In this document: positions 41,749 to 50,258 of the stretch, in pieces
Layout of the letters: every line of letters starts with the position of its first letter
How positions within the stretch are numbered: position 1 is the stretch's first letter
From: Halomonas cupida
GTDB lineage: Bacteria; Pseudomonadota; Gammaproteobacteria; Pseudomonadales; Halomonadaceae
Assembly: GCF_900142755.1 (NCBI RefSeq)
Contig: NZ_FRCA01000009.1
Span: 1-50,301 of the forward strand
DNA: 50,301 bases
Reading direction: 5' to 3'
Position numbers and translations under genes: made by a program
The notes under the pieces: generated by a model
Databases searched by the model: none
What the model was told of the DNA's origin: nothing
The model's input: the letters and a program-made list of their open reading frames with translations, nothing else

Positions 41749-42905
41749 CGGGTCTCCCTCTTATGGGTCGGTCGATGGAGCTCCGAGCTTCGGGATGTCG
41801 GAGCGAGGTGCTCGCGCAACCAGTGATGTCGACTCTGGGTACTGTCGCGATCCACATAGCCCTGACGCAGGTGACGAACACCACCGGCCAGTTGAAAGGC
41901 GGTTCGGCCGTGCAACAGGCGATAGTTGTCCATGATCAGCATCTGGCCGGGATCCAGCTTGAGCTTGAGGGTCAGCTCGTCGCTTGAGATCAGGCGATAG
42001 AAGGCCTGGCGGGCCGCATAGTATTCGCGCAGCTGGTCGCTGGGCAGCAGGGCGACCCTTTCGGTGCGGTTGGAGTAGCGCACGCGCCTCACCGTGTCGG
42101 CGCCGTCGGTCTCGATCAGCGGCCCTTCGCTGGCCAGCCGAGTACTGTCGTCCTGGTAGCGAAAATCGGGGCGCACCCGTGTCAGGCAGTCAAAGGCCTG
42201 GGGTTGCTGTTCGCGTAGTCGCCGAGCCGCTTCGAAGCCGTCGACCAGGGTGCTGTCTCCACCTTCGGCAGCGTTGGTCAGGCAGTGCAGCCAGATATAA
42301 CCGGGAATGGGATCACGGTAGGGGTTATCGGTATGGGGCTCGAGACCGCGCTGGGTCATGGTCAGGTCGTAGGCATTGGCCACTGAGCGCACATCGGCTA
42401 TACCGCCCCAGTTGGTGTGGCGCAGGGGACCGATACGGTCGATCAGCGTCTGCATGCCATCGGCCTCGCAAGGTACACCATCCACGCGCACGAAACCGTA
42501 TTGATGGATGGCCTCGAGCATCGCCAGTAGTGCCTGGTCGTCGTCCACCGCTGAGGTGAAGTCGGCGCGGGGAAGTGTGTCCAGTTGTGCATCCCACAGG
42601 GTGATGCACAGCTCGGAGGTCGGGCGCTCGGCCTGACAGAGATCATCCATCGGAAACCTTGCCAGGTGTCCATCGCTGAACTCCAGGGTCAGCAAATCCT
42701 CCTGGCTATCCAGGCGCGTGATGCTGAGGTCCAGGGGCAGTTCGGCGGCTTCGATCAGTCGCTGGCCAGTAGCAGGGTCGAGGGTGTCGGCATCGGGTGC
42801 CCGCTCGCGCAGCCATAATGCGTCGAACAGCAGTGGGCCGCTGGGGCCGGGCAGTGATAGCTGGCGGCCGGCGTCGGTCAGGCATGGTGAGGCATGGGAG
42901 CTCAT
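41745..42905 (-). CDS. Fe(II)/2-oxoglutarate dioxygenase, TmpA/gamma-butyrobetaine hydroxylase-like
   Basis: A 386-residue TauD/BBOX-type oxygenase. Iron ligands are H191 and D193 (PHTDNPYRDPIPGY) and H332 (LLHGRTAF), with a 2OG-binding Arg in VRHLRQGY. The N-terminal 90 residues form the BBOX-type accessory domain, here without an obvious full set of zinc cysteines. HTDNPYRDP with the paired HD gene points to TmpA, which hydroxylates 2-trimethylaminoethylphosphonate. The ATG at 42903-42905 is used; a TTG 13 codons upstream has no ribosome-binding signal. First gene of an eight-gene operon ending with the ABC permeases. Confidence 0.8.
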   Translation of the reverse strand: MSSHASPCLTDAGRQLSLPGPSGPLLFDALWLRERAPDADTLDPATGQRLIEAAELPLDLSITRLDSQEDLLTLEFSDGHLARFPMDDLCQAERPTSELCITLWDAQLDTLPRADFTSAVDDDQALLAMLEAIHQYGFVRVDGVPCEADGMQTLIDRIGPLRHTNWGGIADVRSVANAYDLTMTQRGLEPHTDNPYRDPIPGYIWLHCLTNAAEGGDSTLVDGFEAARRLREQQPQAFDCLTRVRPDFRYQDDSTRLASEGPLIETDGADTVRRVRYSNRTERVALLPSDQLREYYAARQAFYRLISSDELTLKLKLDPGQMLIMDNYRLLHGRTAFQLAGGVRHLRQGYVDRDSTQSRHHWLREHLAPTSRSSELHRPTHKRETR

Positions 42906-43061
42906 CTGGCATTGCTCTCCGCGGTTGGCGCTATTGTTGAACAAGTGATGGTGCCTTCAGTGAGCGCTTTGGCATCACCGGGCAGGATAATGCTGCGGCA
43001 CGGTCCAGTGCCGGTTGGAACTCGTCAGTACAGGGCTGTTTTGATTGATGTGATACCTGCG

Positions 43062-43092
43062 TTGACTCTTTTACCTTACTCCCGCTTATGGT
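43062..43092 (+). promoter_or_regulatory. Possible sigma-70 promoter of the second GlxA-type regulator
   Basis: TTGACT at 43062-43067 and TATGGT at 43087-43092 are 19 nt apart, so the match is weak. Transcription would start at the edge of the paired operator at 43101, which would suit autorepression. Confidence 0.3.
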
Positions 43093-43100
43093 CTATTATT

Positions 43101-43134
43101 TGACGAAATTCGCCATAACCTTGTCGAGATTCGT
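43101..43134 (+). promoter_or_regulatory. Paired operator TGWC-N7-GY, 21-nt spacing (GlxA regulator promoter)
   Basis: TGACGAAATTCGC (43101-43113) and TGTCGAGATTCGT (43122-43134) are direct repeats with starts 21 nt apart, ending three bases before the regulator's ATG. Equivalent pairs precede the gamma-butyrobetaine dioxygenase and cdhC genes. Two-turn spacing suits an AraC-type protein. Confidence 0.6.
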
Positions 43135-43137
43135 CGC

Positions 43138-44184
43138 ATGACCGAGGACAGTGCCTATCCCTACCCCAGACCGGATTCTCCACCACTGCTGTCGCCGGAG
43201 GACGCAGAGACGACACTCAATGTCTGGCTGGTGCCGAAGTTCTCGATGTTGACGCTGTTCTGCCTGCTGGAGCCGTTGCGTGTGGCCAATCGCTTTGGCC
43301 GCAAGCTGTTTGCCTGGCGCCTGTTGTCTGCGGATGGCCAGCCGGTGATCGCCAGCAATGGCGTTCGTATCGATGTCAGCGGCGCCATTGGTGAGCTGGG
43401 AACGGAGCCGCCGGGACAGACCTGGCACAGGAACTCGGTGACCCGCCTGATGGTGGTATCTTCCTGGGAAGCAGAGGCCACCGTGACCGCGGAGGATCGT
43501 GCGGTACTGCGTCGCCTGGCGGCCCATGGTGCCTGGTTGGGCGGTCTGGATACGGCTCCCTTTATCCTTGCCCGTGCCGGGGTACTCGACGGCTCGCGGG
43601 TCGCCATGCATTGGGAAAGCGTACCCGCCTTTCGTCAGGAGTTTCCGTCGATCAAGATCAGTACGGCGCGTTTCGAGTGGCATGGCGACCGGCTGACGGG
43701 TGCCGGTGGCGCGGCCAGCATTGATATGATGCTGATGTGGATCGAGCAGCGTTATGGACCTTCGCTGGCCGAGATGGTGGGCCGCCAGATTGTCCATCAT
43801 CGGTCCATTGATGAGCCTTCGGGAAGGCAGTTGCCGACCGATTCCAGGCTGCCCCGTGCCGTGGTCCGGGCACTGGCGGTAATGGAGGCCAACCTCGCCC
43901 AACCCCTCAGCATCCCGGAGTTGTGTCGCCTGGCGGGTCAGTCGCAGCGTCAGTTGACGCGTCACTTCCAGACCTGGTTCAGGGAGACGCCCCGGCAGAC
44001 CTATCTGGGGATGCGTCTCGATCTGGCACAACGCATCCTTGCTGATAGCCATGTCAGCGTGACCGAAGCGGCCATGGCAGCCGGCTTCGGTCATCTTGCC
44101 ACCTTCTCGCGTGCCTACCGGCAGCGCTTCGGTGAGCCACCCAGCGTTACGGCGCGGCGGGGGCAGTCGTCACCTGGCTGGTAG
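43138..44184 (+). CDS. GlxA-family (DJ-1/AraC) regulator, CdhR/GbdR-like
   Basis: A 348-residue regulator with a DJ-1-like domain (LNVWLVPKFSMLTLFCLLEP, GGLDTAPFILARAGVLDG, VAMHWESVPAFRQEF) and a C-terminal AraC HTH pair (LSIPELCRLAGQSQRQLTRH, VTEAAMAAGFGHLATFSRAY). It stands between the oxygenase/AruHI operon and the gamma-butyrobetaine/carnitine genes. Its 3' end overlaps the convergent dioxygenase gene by 38 nt. No good ribosome-binding site precedes the ATG, because the paired operator occupies that stretch, so expression may be low or the message leaderless. Likely effector: carnitine, gamma-butyrobetaine or glycine betaine (inference from the family and neighbours). Confidence 0.87.
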   Translation: MTEDSAYPYPRPDSPPLLSPEDAETTLNVWLVPKFSMLTLFCLLEPLRVANRFGRKLFAWRLLSADGQPVIASNGVRIDVSGAIGELGTEPPGQTWHRNSVTRLMVVSSWEAEATVTAEDRAVLRRLAAHGAWLGGLDTAPFILARAGVLDGSRVAMHWESVPAFRQEFPSIKISTARFEWHGDRLTGAGGAASIDMMLMWIEQRYGPSLAEMVGRQIVHHRSIDEPSGRQLPTDSRLPRAVVRALAVMEANLAQPLSIPELCRLAGQSQRQLTRHFQTWFRETPRQTYLGMRLDLAQRILADSHVSVTEAAMAAGFGHLATFSRAYRQRFGEPPSVTARRGQSSPGW

Positions 44185-45409
44185 TCGTTGAGCTGTCGGC
44201 GACCTGGCGTTCCCGCTGGCGACGCTGGAGGATGCGGAAGCGTGAGCGGATCTCGTCACGTTCCAGGTAGCAACCCTGCAACCAGCGATGACCGGTATCA
44301 CCGGCAAAGGCATCGCGGGCGTGGAGCAGGCGGCGGTTGTCGAAGATCACCAGGTCGCCCGGCGCGTAGCTGAAACGCAGCGCGAAGCGCGGCTGGCGCA
44401 GTCGCTCCTGCAATGCCATCAGCGCACGGTAGGCCTCATCTACCTCATTGAAGTGCGTCATCAGCGGGCCACGCAGGAAGTCGGCGATGCGGACCTCATC
44501 CAACTGACCCCGATCGTCGAGCACGATCATCGGGGAATGCCAGACGTAGTCGCTATTGCGTGAGGTGTTGGCAAAGCGCCACTGCACACGGGTCAGCGTC
44601 GCAAAGGCGACCGGATCTTCCTCGCGTAGCGCCTCGGCAACGGCAAAGCCATCCATCATTACCGCCTGCCCACCGCTGACGCTGTTTTCCAGGCAATGCA
44701 GGAACTGCAGGCCGGGGTGATACTCGCGGGTCGGCAGATCCACATGGGGTGGCAGGGCAATGGAGGTGTAGGCGTTGGAGTCGGGATCGGGCTTGGCTCG
44801 AACGTCGAACAGGGTGCCGAAGTTGGTGCTGCGAATCGGACCGATGCGCTCGGCGATACGGGCCAGGGTCCCCGGTTCGGTAGGCAGGTTGCGCAGGCGC
44901 ACCAGACCACGGCCGAGAATGGCCTGCAGCGCGGGCTCAAGAACGGCAGCCTCATCGATACTGTCCGCCGCGCTATCGAGCAGTCCGCTGGCGTCGAGGG
45001 TGACGGGGGACTGATCGCTACCGCCACGCCAGGTGGTGACCGGTACCAGAGGTTGGCGATCATCCTCGGTGTTGTCGTAATCGTGGTAACGAAGCCAGCC
45101 GGGGTGAAAGCGCAGTTCAATTCCTTCCGGGAGCATTGTCACGGCGAGGGCACCGGCCTTATCGAGGTAAGCCGAGGCGATTTCCGGCCAGGCCACCAGG
45201 CTGGAAAGGTCGAGAATACGTTCACGGGTCGCTGGGTTGATGGTGGTGTCGTCGGCGGCGTTCTCACGCAACCAGATGCTGTGGTAGCGGCTGGTGCGGC
45301 CATCGTCCCAATGCAGAGTGATGACACGGGCGTCGTGACTGACATCGACCAACTGGTGGTCAACGGGCCAGGCATCATAGTCAGGTGTGGCCGGCAGTGA
45401 GGGATGCAC
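44147..45409 (-). CDS. Gamma-butyrobetaine dioxygenase
   Basis: A 420-residue Fe(II)/2OG oxygenase. It converts gamma-butyrobetaine to L-carnitine. Iron ligands are H222 and D224 (LPPHVDLPTREYHPGLQFLH) and H363 (LLHARDAF); the N-terminal accessory domain has SIWLRENAADD as in bacterial BBOX. I choose the GTG at 45407-45409, with GAGGAG nine bases upstream. The upstream ATG at 45460 has no ribosome-binding signal and would leave only 24 nt between the paired operator and the gene, too little for a promoter. The 3' end overlaps the convergent regulator gene by 38 nt. Product feeds the cdh genes encoded upstream on the same strand. Confidence 0.85.
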   Translation of the reverse strand: MHPSLPATPDYDAWPVDHQLVDVSHDARVITLHWDDGRTSRYHSIWLRENAADDTTINPATRERILDLSSLVAWPEIASAYLDKAGALAVTMLPEGIELRFHPGWLRYHDYDNTEDDRQPLVPVTTWRGGSDQSPVTLDASGLLDSAADSIDEAAVLEPALQAILGRGLVRLRNLPTEPGTLARIAERIGPIRSTNFGTLFDVRAKPDPDSNAYTSIALPPHVDLPTREYHPGLQFLHCLENSVSGGQAVMMDGFAVAEALREEDPVAFATLTRVQWRFANTSRNSDYVWHSPMIVLDDRGQLDEVRIADFLRGPLMTHFNEVDEAYRALMALQERLRQPRFALRFSYAPGDLVIFDNRRLLHARDAFAGDTGHRWLQGCYLERDEIRSRFRILQRRQRERQVADSSTTTSQVTTAPAAP

Positions 45410-45485
45410 AGTAGCGAGCTCCTCGGCAGATGAATGGGGTGAGTCACATATCATCAGCATGGCCTGGGATGGCGCTGGTTAATGT

Positions 45486-45519
45486 GCATGATTCGACATG
45501 CAGTGTGCACAATTCGACA
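45486..45519 (-). promoter_or_regulatory. Paired operator TGTC-N7-GC, 21-nt spacing (gamma-butyrobetaine dioxygenase promoter)
   Basis: On the minus strand TGTCGAATTGTGC (45519-45507) and TGTCGAATCATGC (45498-45486), starts 21 nt apart, 76 nt and more upstream of the preferred GTG start. A TGATGATATG stretch between operator and gene could be the -10 region. Confidence 0.65.
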
Positions 45520-45655
45520 TTCTGTTCCGGTCGGTCGCTGCCCAGTTGCAGCAACATTCATCTGCTGCAGACATCCTGTGATTGGAACGGCGTTGGACCA
45601 TCGCGGAAAGCGGTAGAGGAAACAGGGATAACGAGGGGAAATGGAGGGTGAGGGC

Positions 45656-45698
45656 GCCGCAAGCCTCGGAGTATTCAGCAGTCCTCGAGGCTTGCGGC
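45656..45698 (-). terminator. Hairpin downstream of the BCCT gene
   Basis: GCCGCAAGCCTCG pairs perfectly with CGAGGCTTGCGGC (13 bp) over a 17-nt loop, 23 nt past the BCCT stop. No U-run follows on the minus strand. It separates the carrier from the dioxygenase gene's promoter region. Apart from this and the paired operator I see nothing in 45410-45721. Confidence 0.7.
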
Positions 45699-45721
45699 CT
45701 GGCGTTACTGGCTGGTGCTTG

Positions 45722-47293
45722 TCAGGAAGACTGACGAGTGCGCGAAGTTCTGCGCCAGCCCTCCTTGAACAGGGCAACCAGTACCCCCGCGGTCATGATC
45801 AGGATGACCACACTCAAGGGTAATGCAGCGGCGATCAATGCCGTCTGTAACGCCTTGAGTCCACCAGCCACCAACAGTACAGCTGCCACCATACCGATGA
45901 CCAGCCCCCAGAAGATGCGGAATCGCTGAGGCGGCTCGGGGTTACCCAGAGACAGGATGGTGGTCAGCACGAGGGTGCTGGAGTCGGCACTGGTGACGAA
46001 CCAGCTCATCAGCAGGAACACCATCATCGCCGACAGGACCCAGCCCAGCACGCCGGTTCCAGCAACGCCGTCCGAGGTGGCAAAGAGCGCGGCCGGCAGA
46101 TTCCAGGCATTGACCAGTTCGATGATCCCGGCGGATCCTGTTCCGCCGGCAGCAGTCAGTTCCTGGTGCAGGGCGGTACCACCGAAGATGGCCAGCCAGA
46201 CGAAGATGATGAAAGTCGGCACCAACAGCACGCCAAGCACAAACTCACGCAGAGTTCTGCCGCGGGAGATGCGTGCAATGAACAGGCCGATGAACGGTGC
46301 CCATGCCAGCCACCAGCCCCAGTAGAAGATGGTCCAGGCCTGTAGCCAGTCGGCTTCGCTCTGTTCCTCCGGATACCACAGCCCCATGGGGATGAACTCG
46401 ACAATGTAGTCGAGCATGGTCTCGCCGAAGGTCATTACCAGCCACAGGGTTGGCCCACCGATGACGAAGGCGCCGATGACCAGGACCGATACCCAGATAT
46501 TCAGCTCGGAGATGATCTTGATGCCACGGCTGACACCGGATACGGCGGAAAGAATGGAAATCACGGTAATGATGGCGATCAAGGTCAACTGGGTATCCAA
46601 CCCCGCACCCGTGCCGATCAGACGTTGCAGGCCGACGGCCATCTGGCTGACGCCGAGACCCAGAGACGTTGCCACGCCGAACACGCAGCCGAGAACGCCG
46701 AGGATGTCGACGATATGCCCGATAGGGCCGTAGATGCGATTCCCGATGAAGGGATAGAGCGCTGAGCGTAGCGCCAGGGGGAGGCCCTTGCGGTAGGCAA
46801 AGTAGGCCAATGCCATGCCGACGACGACATACACCGCCCAACCGTGCAGTCCCCAGTGGAAGAAGGTGACCCGCAGGGCATCAACGGCACGAGCTTGAGT
46901 CATCTCGGCATGGCCTGCCATGTCGGCATGGGGATTGTTGGGATAGCCGAAGGAGCCACTATTGTCGAAATAGAAGGTTGGCTCAGCGACGCCGAAGAAC
47001 AGGATCCCGATACCGATACCTGCCGAGAACAACATCGAGAACCAGGCAAAACGCGTGAATTCAGGCTTCTCGTCGTCCTTTCCCAGGCGCAGTTTGCCGA
47101 ACGGAGAAAGCACGATGAAGAAGCAGACGGCAATCAGTACCACCACGGTAATCAGGTAGTAGCCGCCGAAGGTGTTCTCGATCCAGTTGCGCGCGGTGCT
47201 GAATACGCTGCTGGATAGCTCGGGGCTGGCGCCGGTGGCGACAACAAAGGCCAGTACCAACAGTGCGGCGGTGATGGTCATGCCCCGATGCAT
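45722..47293 (-). CDS. BCCT-family betaine/carnitine/choline transporter
   Basis: A sodium- or proton-coupled carrier of quaternary amines, 523 residues from the ATG used. Signatures: GKLRLGKDDEKPEFTRFAWF, MLFSAGIGIGILFFGVAEPT, FFHWGLHGWAVYVVVG, and the aromatic box region WTIFYWGWWLAWAPFIGLFI ARISRGRTLREF. Glycine-rich segment 5 reads as in Na+-type carriers but the ion cannot be fixed by eye. The start is doubtful: family members usually have 15-40 residues before helix 1, the frame stays open upstream, and a strong AGAGGAG lies before an ATC at 47384-47386 that would add 31 residues (ATSHDPQRPS...). The downstream C-terminus is short. It probably imports carnitine or gamma-butyrobetaine for the neighbouring enzymes. 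Confidence 0.9.
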   Translation of the reverse strand: MHRGMTITAALLVLAFVVATGASPELSSSVFSTARNWIENTFGGYYLITVVVLIAVCFFIVLSPFGKLRLGKDDEKPEFTRFAWFSMLFSAGIGIGILFFGVAEPTFYFDNSGSFGYPNNPHADMAGHAEMTQARAVDALRVTFFHWGLHGWAVYVVVGMALAYFAYRKGLPLALRSALYPFIGNRIYGPIGHIVDILGVLGCVFGVATSLGLGVSQMAVGLQRLIGTGAGLDTQLTLIAIITVISILSAVSGVSRGIKIISELNIWVSVLVIGAFVIGGPTLWLVMTFGETMLDYIVEFIPMGLWYPEEQSEADWLQAWTIFYWGWWLAWAPFIGLFIARISRGRTLREFVLGVLLVPTFIIFVWLAIFGGTALHQELTAAGGTGSAGIIELVNAWNLPAALFATSDGVAGTGVLGWVLSAMMVFLLMSWFVTSADSSTLVLTTILSLGNPEPPQRFRIFWGLVIGMVAAVLLVAGGLKALQTALIAAALPLSVVILIMTAGVLVALFKEGWRRTSRTRQSS

Positions 47294-47555
47294 GTTGGCG
47301 AACAGACCCTTGGTAGCCAATGGCGATCGAGGAAAGGCGGGATCGGCATTGGGTGAGGGGCGCTGTGGGTCGTGTGAAGTAGCGATAGTCGTTCTCCTCT
47401 GGAACCGGGCATCGGGCCGGCGATCCCGTGACGACCTGGTGGTCGCCAGAAACAGGCCCTCGGCCTTGTCGAAGTCGAGGGTGGATGAATCTCTCAAGAC
47501 TACACAGCCGCAACTCTTGCCGACGGGCGCATTGCGCGTTTCGCAACACAGCAAG

Positions 47556-47585
47556 CGCCACCAGCGCGTGACAGCACTGGTGGCG
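47556..47585. other. Hairpin in the gap between cdhB-like gene and BCCT gene
   Basis: CGCCACCAG pairs with CTGGTGGCG (9 bp) across a 12-nt loop. It sits in the roughly 400-nt stretch 47387-47785, which otherwise shows no gene, no TGTC-N7-GC pair and no clear promoter. It could end the cdh transcript or be part of the carrier's leader. Confidence 0.45.
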
Positions 47586-47785
47586 AGAAGATTCTGCGGC
47601 AGTGAACCTCACGGCATCGACCGTGATGGTAGAAGCGACAGACGTATGGACGTCATGGGACTGCAGTGCATGGCGATGTCCTTGTTGTGGTTGTGGTTAC
47701 AGGACAGCTGTGGCGCAGTTCTGGTGCGCTGGCATGAGCGCTTGAGTTGTTCTCCCGGGTCAGGCTCGCGTCGTTGTTTGCGGTG

Positions 47786-48238
47786 TCAGCGTCTTATTCC
47801 GATCCGTCTTCCTGCGCTTTCGATGATGTCGGCCGTTGCGGGAGGCAGTTCACCCACTGCTCCTGCAATGTCGGCCGGGAAGGGCGTCGGCCGGCCGCTG
47901 GCCACATCGATGCCCATCAACATCTGCTCGCTGGTGGCCAGCACCTGGCCTTCGGCATCGCGCATCTCGAACAGCACATGTAGACGTTTGGCATCGCTGT
48001 CGATCAGGTGAAACTCGATGTCCAGCGGTTGCCCCTCGTGGGCCTCGCGGCGGTAGCACAGGTGGGTTTCCAGGGTGTAGATGGTGTACCCGTGGTGCTC
48101 GCGACCTGCAGCATCCAGGCCGATGTGATCCATCAGAGCCTCGACCGCCAGCGAGAAGACGCGTGCGTACTCGGCATCGTTCATATGACCGTTGTAGTCC
48201 ACCCATTCGGGCGCGACCAATGTCTGCATCAGTGCCAT
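47786..48238 (-). CDS. cdhB: Thioesterase of the carnitine pathway (betainyl-CoA thioesterase)
   Basis: A 150-residue hotdog-fold 4HBT thioesterase with WVDYNGHMNDAEYARVFSLA near the N-terminus, which carries the family's catalytic Asp/Asn and helix. The HLCYRREAHEGQPLDIEFHL strand pair is typical. In the Pseudomonas carnitine operon the enzyme at this position hydrolyses betainyl-CoA to glycine betaine and CoA. The start ATG overlaps the stop of the carnitine dehydrogenase gene (TGATG), so the two are coupled. The assignment of substrate rests on the gene order cdhC-cdhA-cdhB. Confidence 0.85.
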   Translation of the reverse strand: MALMQTLVAPEWVDYNGHMNDAEYARVFSLAVEALMDHIGLDAAGREHHGYTIYTLETHLCYRREAHEGQPLDIEFHLIDSDAKRLHVLFEMRDAEGQVLATSEQMLMGIDVASGRPTPFPADIAGAVGELPPATADIIESAGRRIGIRR

Positions 48239-49191
48239 CAGATCCGTCCTTCGAGGCCTTCGGCTTCCGGCCAGTACTTCCTGGTCAGACCCAGCAGCTC
48301 CACCAGGAAATCGTCACGGCGACGATCGAGTTCGGCGACCGGGCGACCTGCGGCCTGGTATTCACAGCCTTCGACGACCCGGTCAATGAGCTGGTCGGTC
48401 AGTTCCGGGGCCTCGAGTTTGGTCCATGGCAGTTTCAGGGCTGGACCGAACTGCTCCAGCATGTGCCGCATACCCTGTTCGCCGCCGGCGAGATGGAAGG
48501 TCAGGAAGGTGCCCATCAGCGACCAGCGCAGACCGCAACCGTAGATCACGGCTGCGTCGATCTCCTCGGTGGTGGCAACACCGTCATTGACAAGGTGCAG
48601 CGCCTCTCGCCACAGCGCTTCCATCAGACGATCGGCGATATGCCCTTCGATCTCCCGGCGCACCACCAACGGGCGCATGTCGAGGTCGCGATAATACTGC
48701 TGGGCCCGTTCCATGTGCTCGCTGGTGGTTGCTTCACCACCGACGAGTTCAACCAGCGGCAGCAGATAGACCGGATTGAAGGGATGGGCGACGATCACGC
48801 GTCCGGCCGCCTTGTGGCAGTCACGCTGCAGGTCGCTGGGCTTGAAGCCCGAAGTCGAAGAGCCGATCACCACATCGGCAGCAGCGAGGGCATCCAGTTG
48901 AGCGAGGATTTCCTGCTTGAGTTCGAGTCGCTCGGGAACGTTTTCCTGAATCAGGTCGGCGCCCTTGACGGCCTCGTCCATATCGGCAACGAAACGCAAC
49001 CGTTCACGGCTGGCGCCGTCGGCAAGCCCGAGCTGTTCGAGCGCCGGCCAGGCATTGTCAACGAAGGCGCGGGAGCGTTGTTCGGCATCCGCTGCCGGGT
49101 CGAAGGCGACCACGTCCCAGCCATTGGCCAGGCCACGGGCGATCCAGCCGTTGCCGATCACGCCTGTGCCGATAACCGTCAGTTGTGTCAT
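48238..49191 (-). CDS. cdhA: L-carnitine 3-dehydrogenase
   Basis: A 317-residue member of the 3-hydroxyacyl-CoA dehydrogenase-like group. The NAD motif is [20 protein letters not shown] (6-25), the catalytic region reads [20 protein letters not shown] with the His, and [20 protein letters not shown] is the dimer helix. It oxidises L-carnitine to 3-dehydrocarnitine. Length and sequence fit bacterial carnitine dehydrogenases. It overlaps cdhC by 4 nt (ATGA) and cdhB by 1 nt. Close relatives act on 3-hydroxybutyryl-CoA, but the neighbours favour carnitine. Confidence 0.9.
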   Translation of the reverse strand: MTQLTVIGTGVIGNGWIARGLANGWDVVAFDPAADAEQRSRAFVDNAWPALEQLGLADGASRERLRFVADMDEAVKGADLIQENVPERLELKQEILAQLDALAAADVVIGSSTSGFKPSDLQRDCHKAAGRVIVAHPFNPVYLLPLVELVGGEATTSEHMERAQQYYRDLDMRPLVVRREIEGHIADRLMEALWREALHLVNDGVATTEEIDAAVIYGCGLRWSLMGTFLTFHLAGGEQGMRHMLEQFGPALKLPWTKLEAPELTDQLIDRVVEGCEYQAAGRPVAELDRRRDDFLVELLGLTRKYWPEAEGLEGRI

Positions 49192-50096
49192 GCGAGGTCT
49201 CCTGCAACAGCGTTGGTCACGGGGTCACGCAGTTTCAGCTGCTCACGAGTCTCTGCCGGTGTCATCACCCGAGCGCCGAGGTTTTCGACGATGTTCGCCG
49301 CGCGTTCGACCAGTTGGCCGTTGCTGGCCAGAACGCCACGGTCCAGATAAAGGTTGTCTTCGAGGCCAACGCGGGCATGGCCACCGAGCAGCACTGCCTG
49401 TGCGACCATCGGCATCTGCATACGGCCGATGCCGAAGGCTGCCCAATTGGCGTTGGTCGGCAGCTTGTTGCGCATGGCGACCATGGTTTCGGTATCTGCT
49501 TCGGCGCCCCAGGGAATGCCGAGGCACAATTGGTACAGAGGATCGCCGTCGATCAGCCCTTCCTGCTGGAGCTGGCGGGCGAACCATACATGGCCGAGAT
49601 CGAAGCATTCCAGTTCCGGCTTGACGCCAGCGGCCTGGACCAGGCGAGCATGCTCACGCAACCAGTCCGCCGGATTGACATAGACCATGTCACCGAAGTT
49701 CAGGCTGCCGCAATCCAGAGTGCACAGCTCCGGTAGCAGCTCTGCCACCGGAGCGTGGCGTTCGGCAGGTGTCTGGATATCGGTACCGGGGCCACCACGG
49801 GTCGGGTCCTCGAGTGAAGGAATCCAGTCGCCGCCACCGCCTGCAGTGATATTCATGACGATATCGGTACCGGCTTCACGGACCCGCTGCATCACTTCAC
49901 GGAAATGGTTGAGGTCGTGACTGATACCACCTGTCTCGGGATCACGCACATGAATGTGAGCGACACTGGCACCGGCCTTTGCGGCTTCGATACAGGCATC
50001 GGCAATCTGCTTGGGGGTAACCGGGACACCGGAATGCTTGGCGGTGGTATCGCCCGCGCCAGTCACGGCACAGGTCAGGATGACATTGCGATTCAT
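49188..50096 (-). CDS. cdhC: 3-dehydrocarnitine:acetyl-CoA cleavage enzyme (BKACE family)
   Basis: A 302-residue beta-keto-acid cleavage enzyme. The zinc-binding [11 protein letters not shown] lies near residue 47-57, with [27 protein letters not shown] and [15 protein letters not shown] as the other active-site blocks. It would convert dehydrocarnitine plus acetyl-CoA to betainyl-CoA and acetoacetate. The ATG at 50094-50096 has AAGGAG six bases before it; an upstream extension would run into the operator region. A paired TGTC-N7-GC operator lies 57-90 nt upstream, matching those of the dioxygenase and regulator genes. First gene of cdhC-cdhA-cdhB. Confidence 0.9.
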   Translation of the reverse strand: MNRNVILTCAVTGAGDTTAKHSGVPVTPKQIADACIEAAKAGASVAHIHVRDPETGGISHDLNHFREVMQRVREAGTDIVMNITAGGGGDWIPSLEDPTRGGPGTDIQTPAERHAPVAELLPELCTLDCGSLNFGDMVYVNPADWLREHARLVQAAGVKPELECFDLGHVWFARQLQQEGLIDGDPLYQLCLGIPWGAEADTETMVAMRNKLPTNANWAAFGIGRMQMPMVAQAVLLGGHARVGLEDNLYLDRGVLASNGQLVERAANIVENLGARVMTPAETREQLKLRDPVTNAVAGDLA

Positions 50097-50152
50097 AAGG
50101 ACTCCTTGGACGCTATGAATGCAGTGTCGCGAAGATTGGCGGAGACAAGTTT

Positions 50153-50186
50153 GCGTAAACCGACAGGCGGTTTGCAATTCGAGACA
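50153..50186 (-). promoter_or_regulatory. Paired operator TGTC-N7-GC, 21-nt spacing (cdhC promoter)
   Basis: On the minus strand TGTCTCGAATTGC (50186-50174) and TGTCGGTTTACGC (50165-50153), starts 21 nt apart. A TTGTCT at 50148-50143 just downstream could be a -35 element, the layout of an AraC-type activator touching RNA polymerase. Confidence 0.62.
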
Positions 50187-50258
50187 GAAGAGGCGAGCAG
50201 CGAGCTACGAGTATCCCAGCCCCGAGTAACGAGCTACGAGCACGCTACGCTCGAGTTT

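Noticed and set aside
43096..44094. 332-codon minus-strand open frame opposite the second GlxA-type regulator
   Set aside because: Antisense shadow of a conserved regulator; peptide is low-complexity and unlike any family I know.
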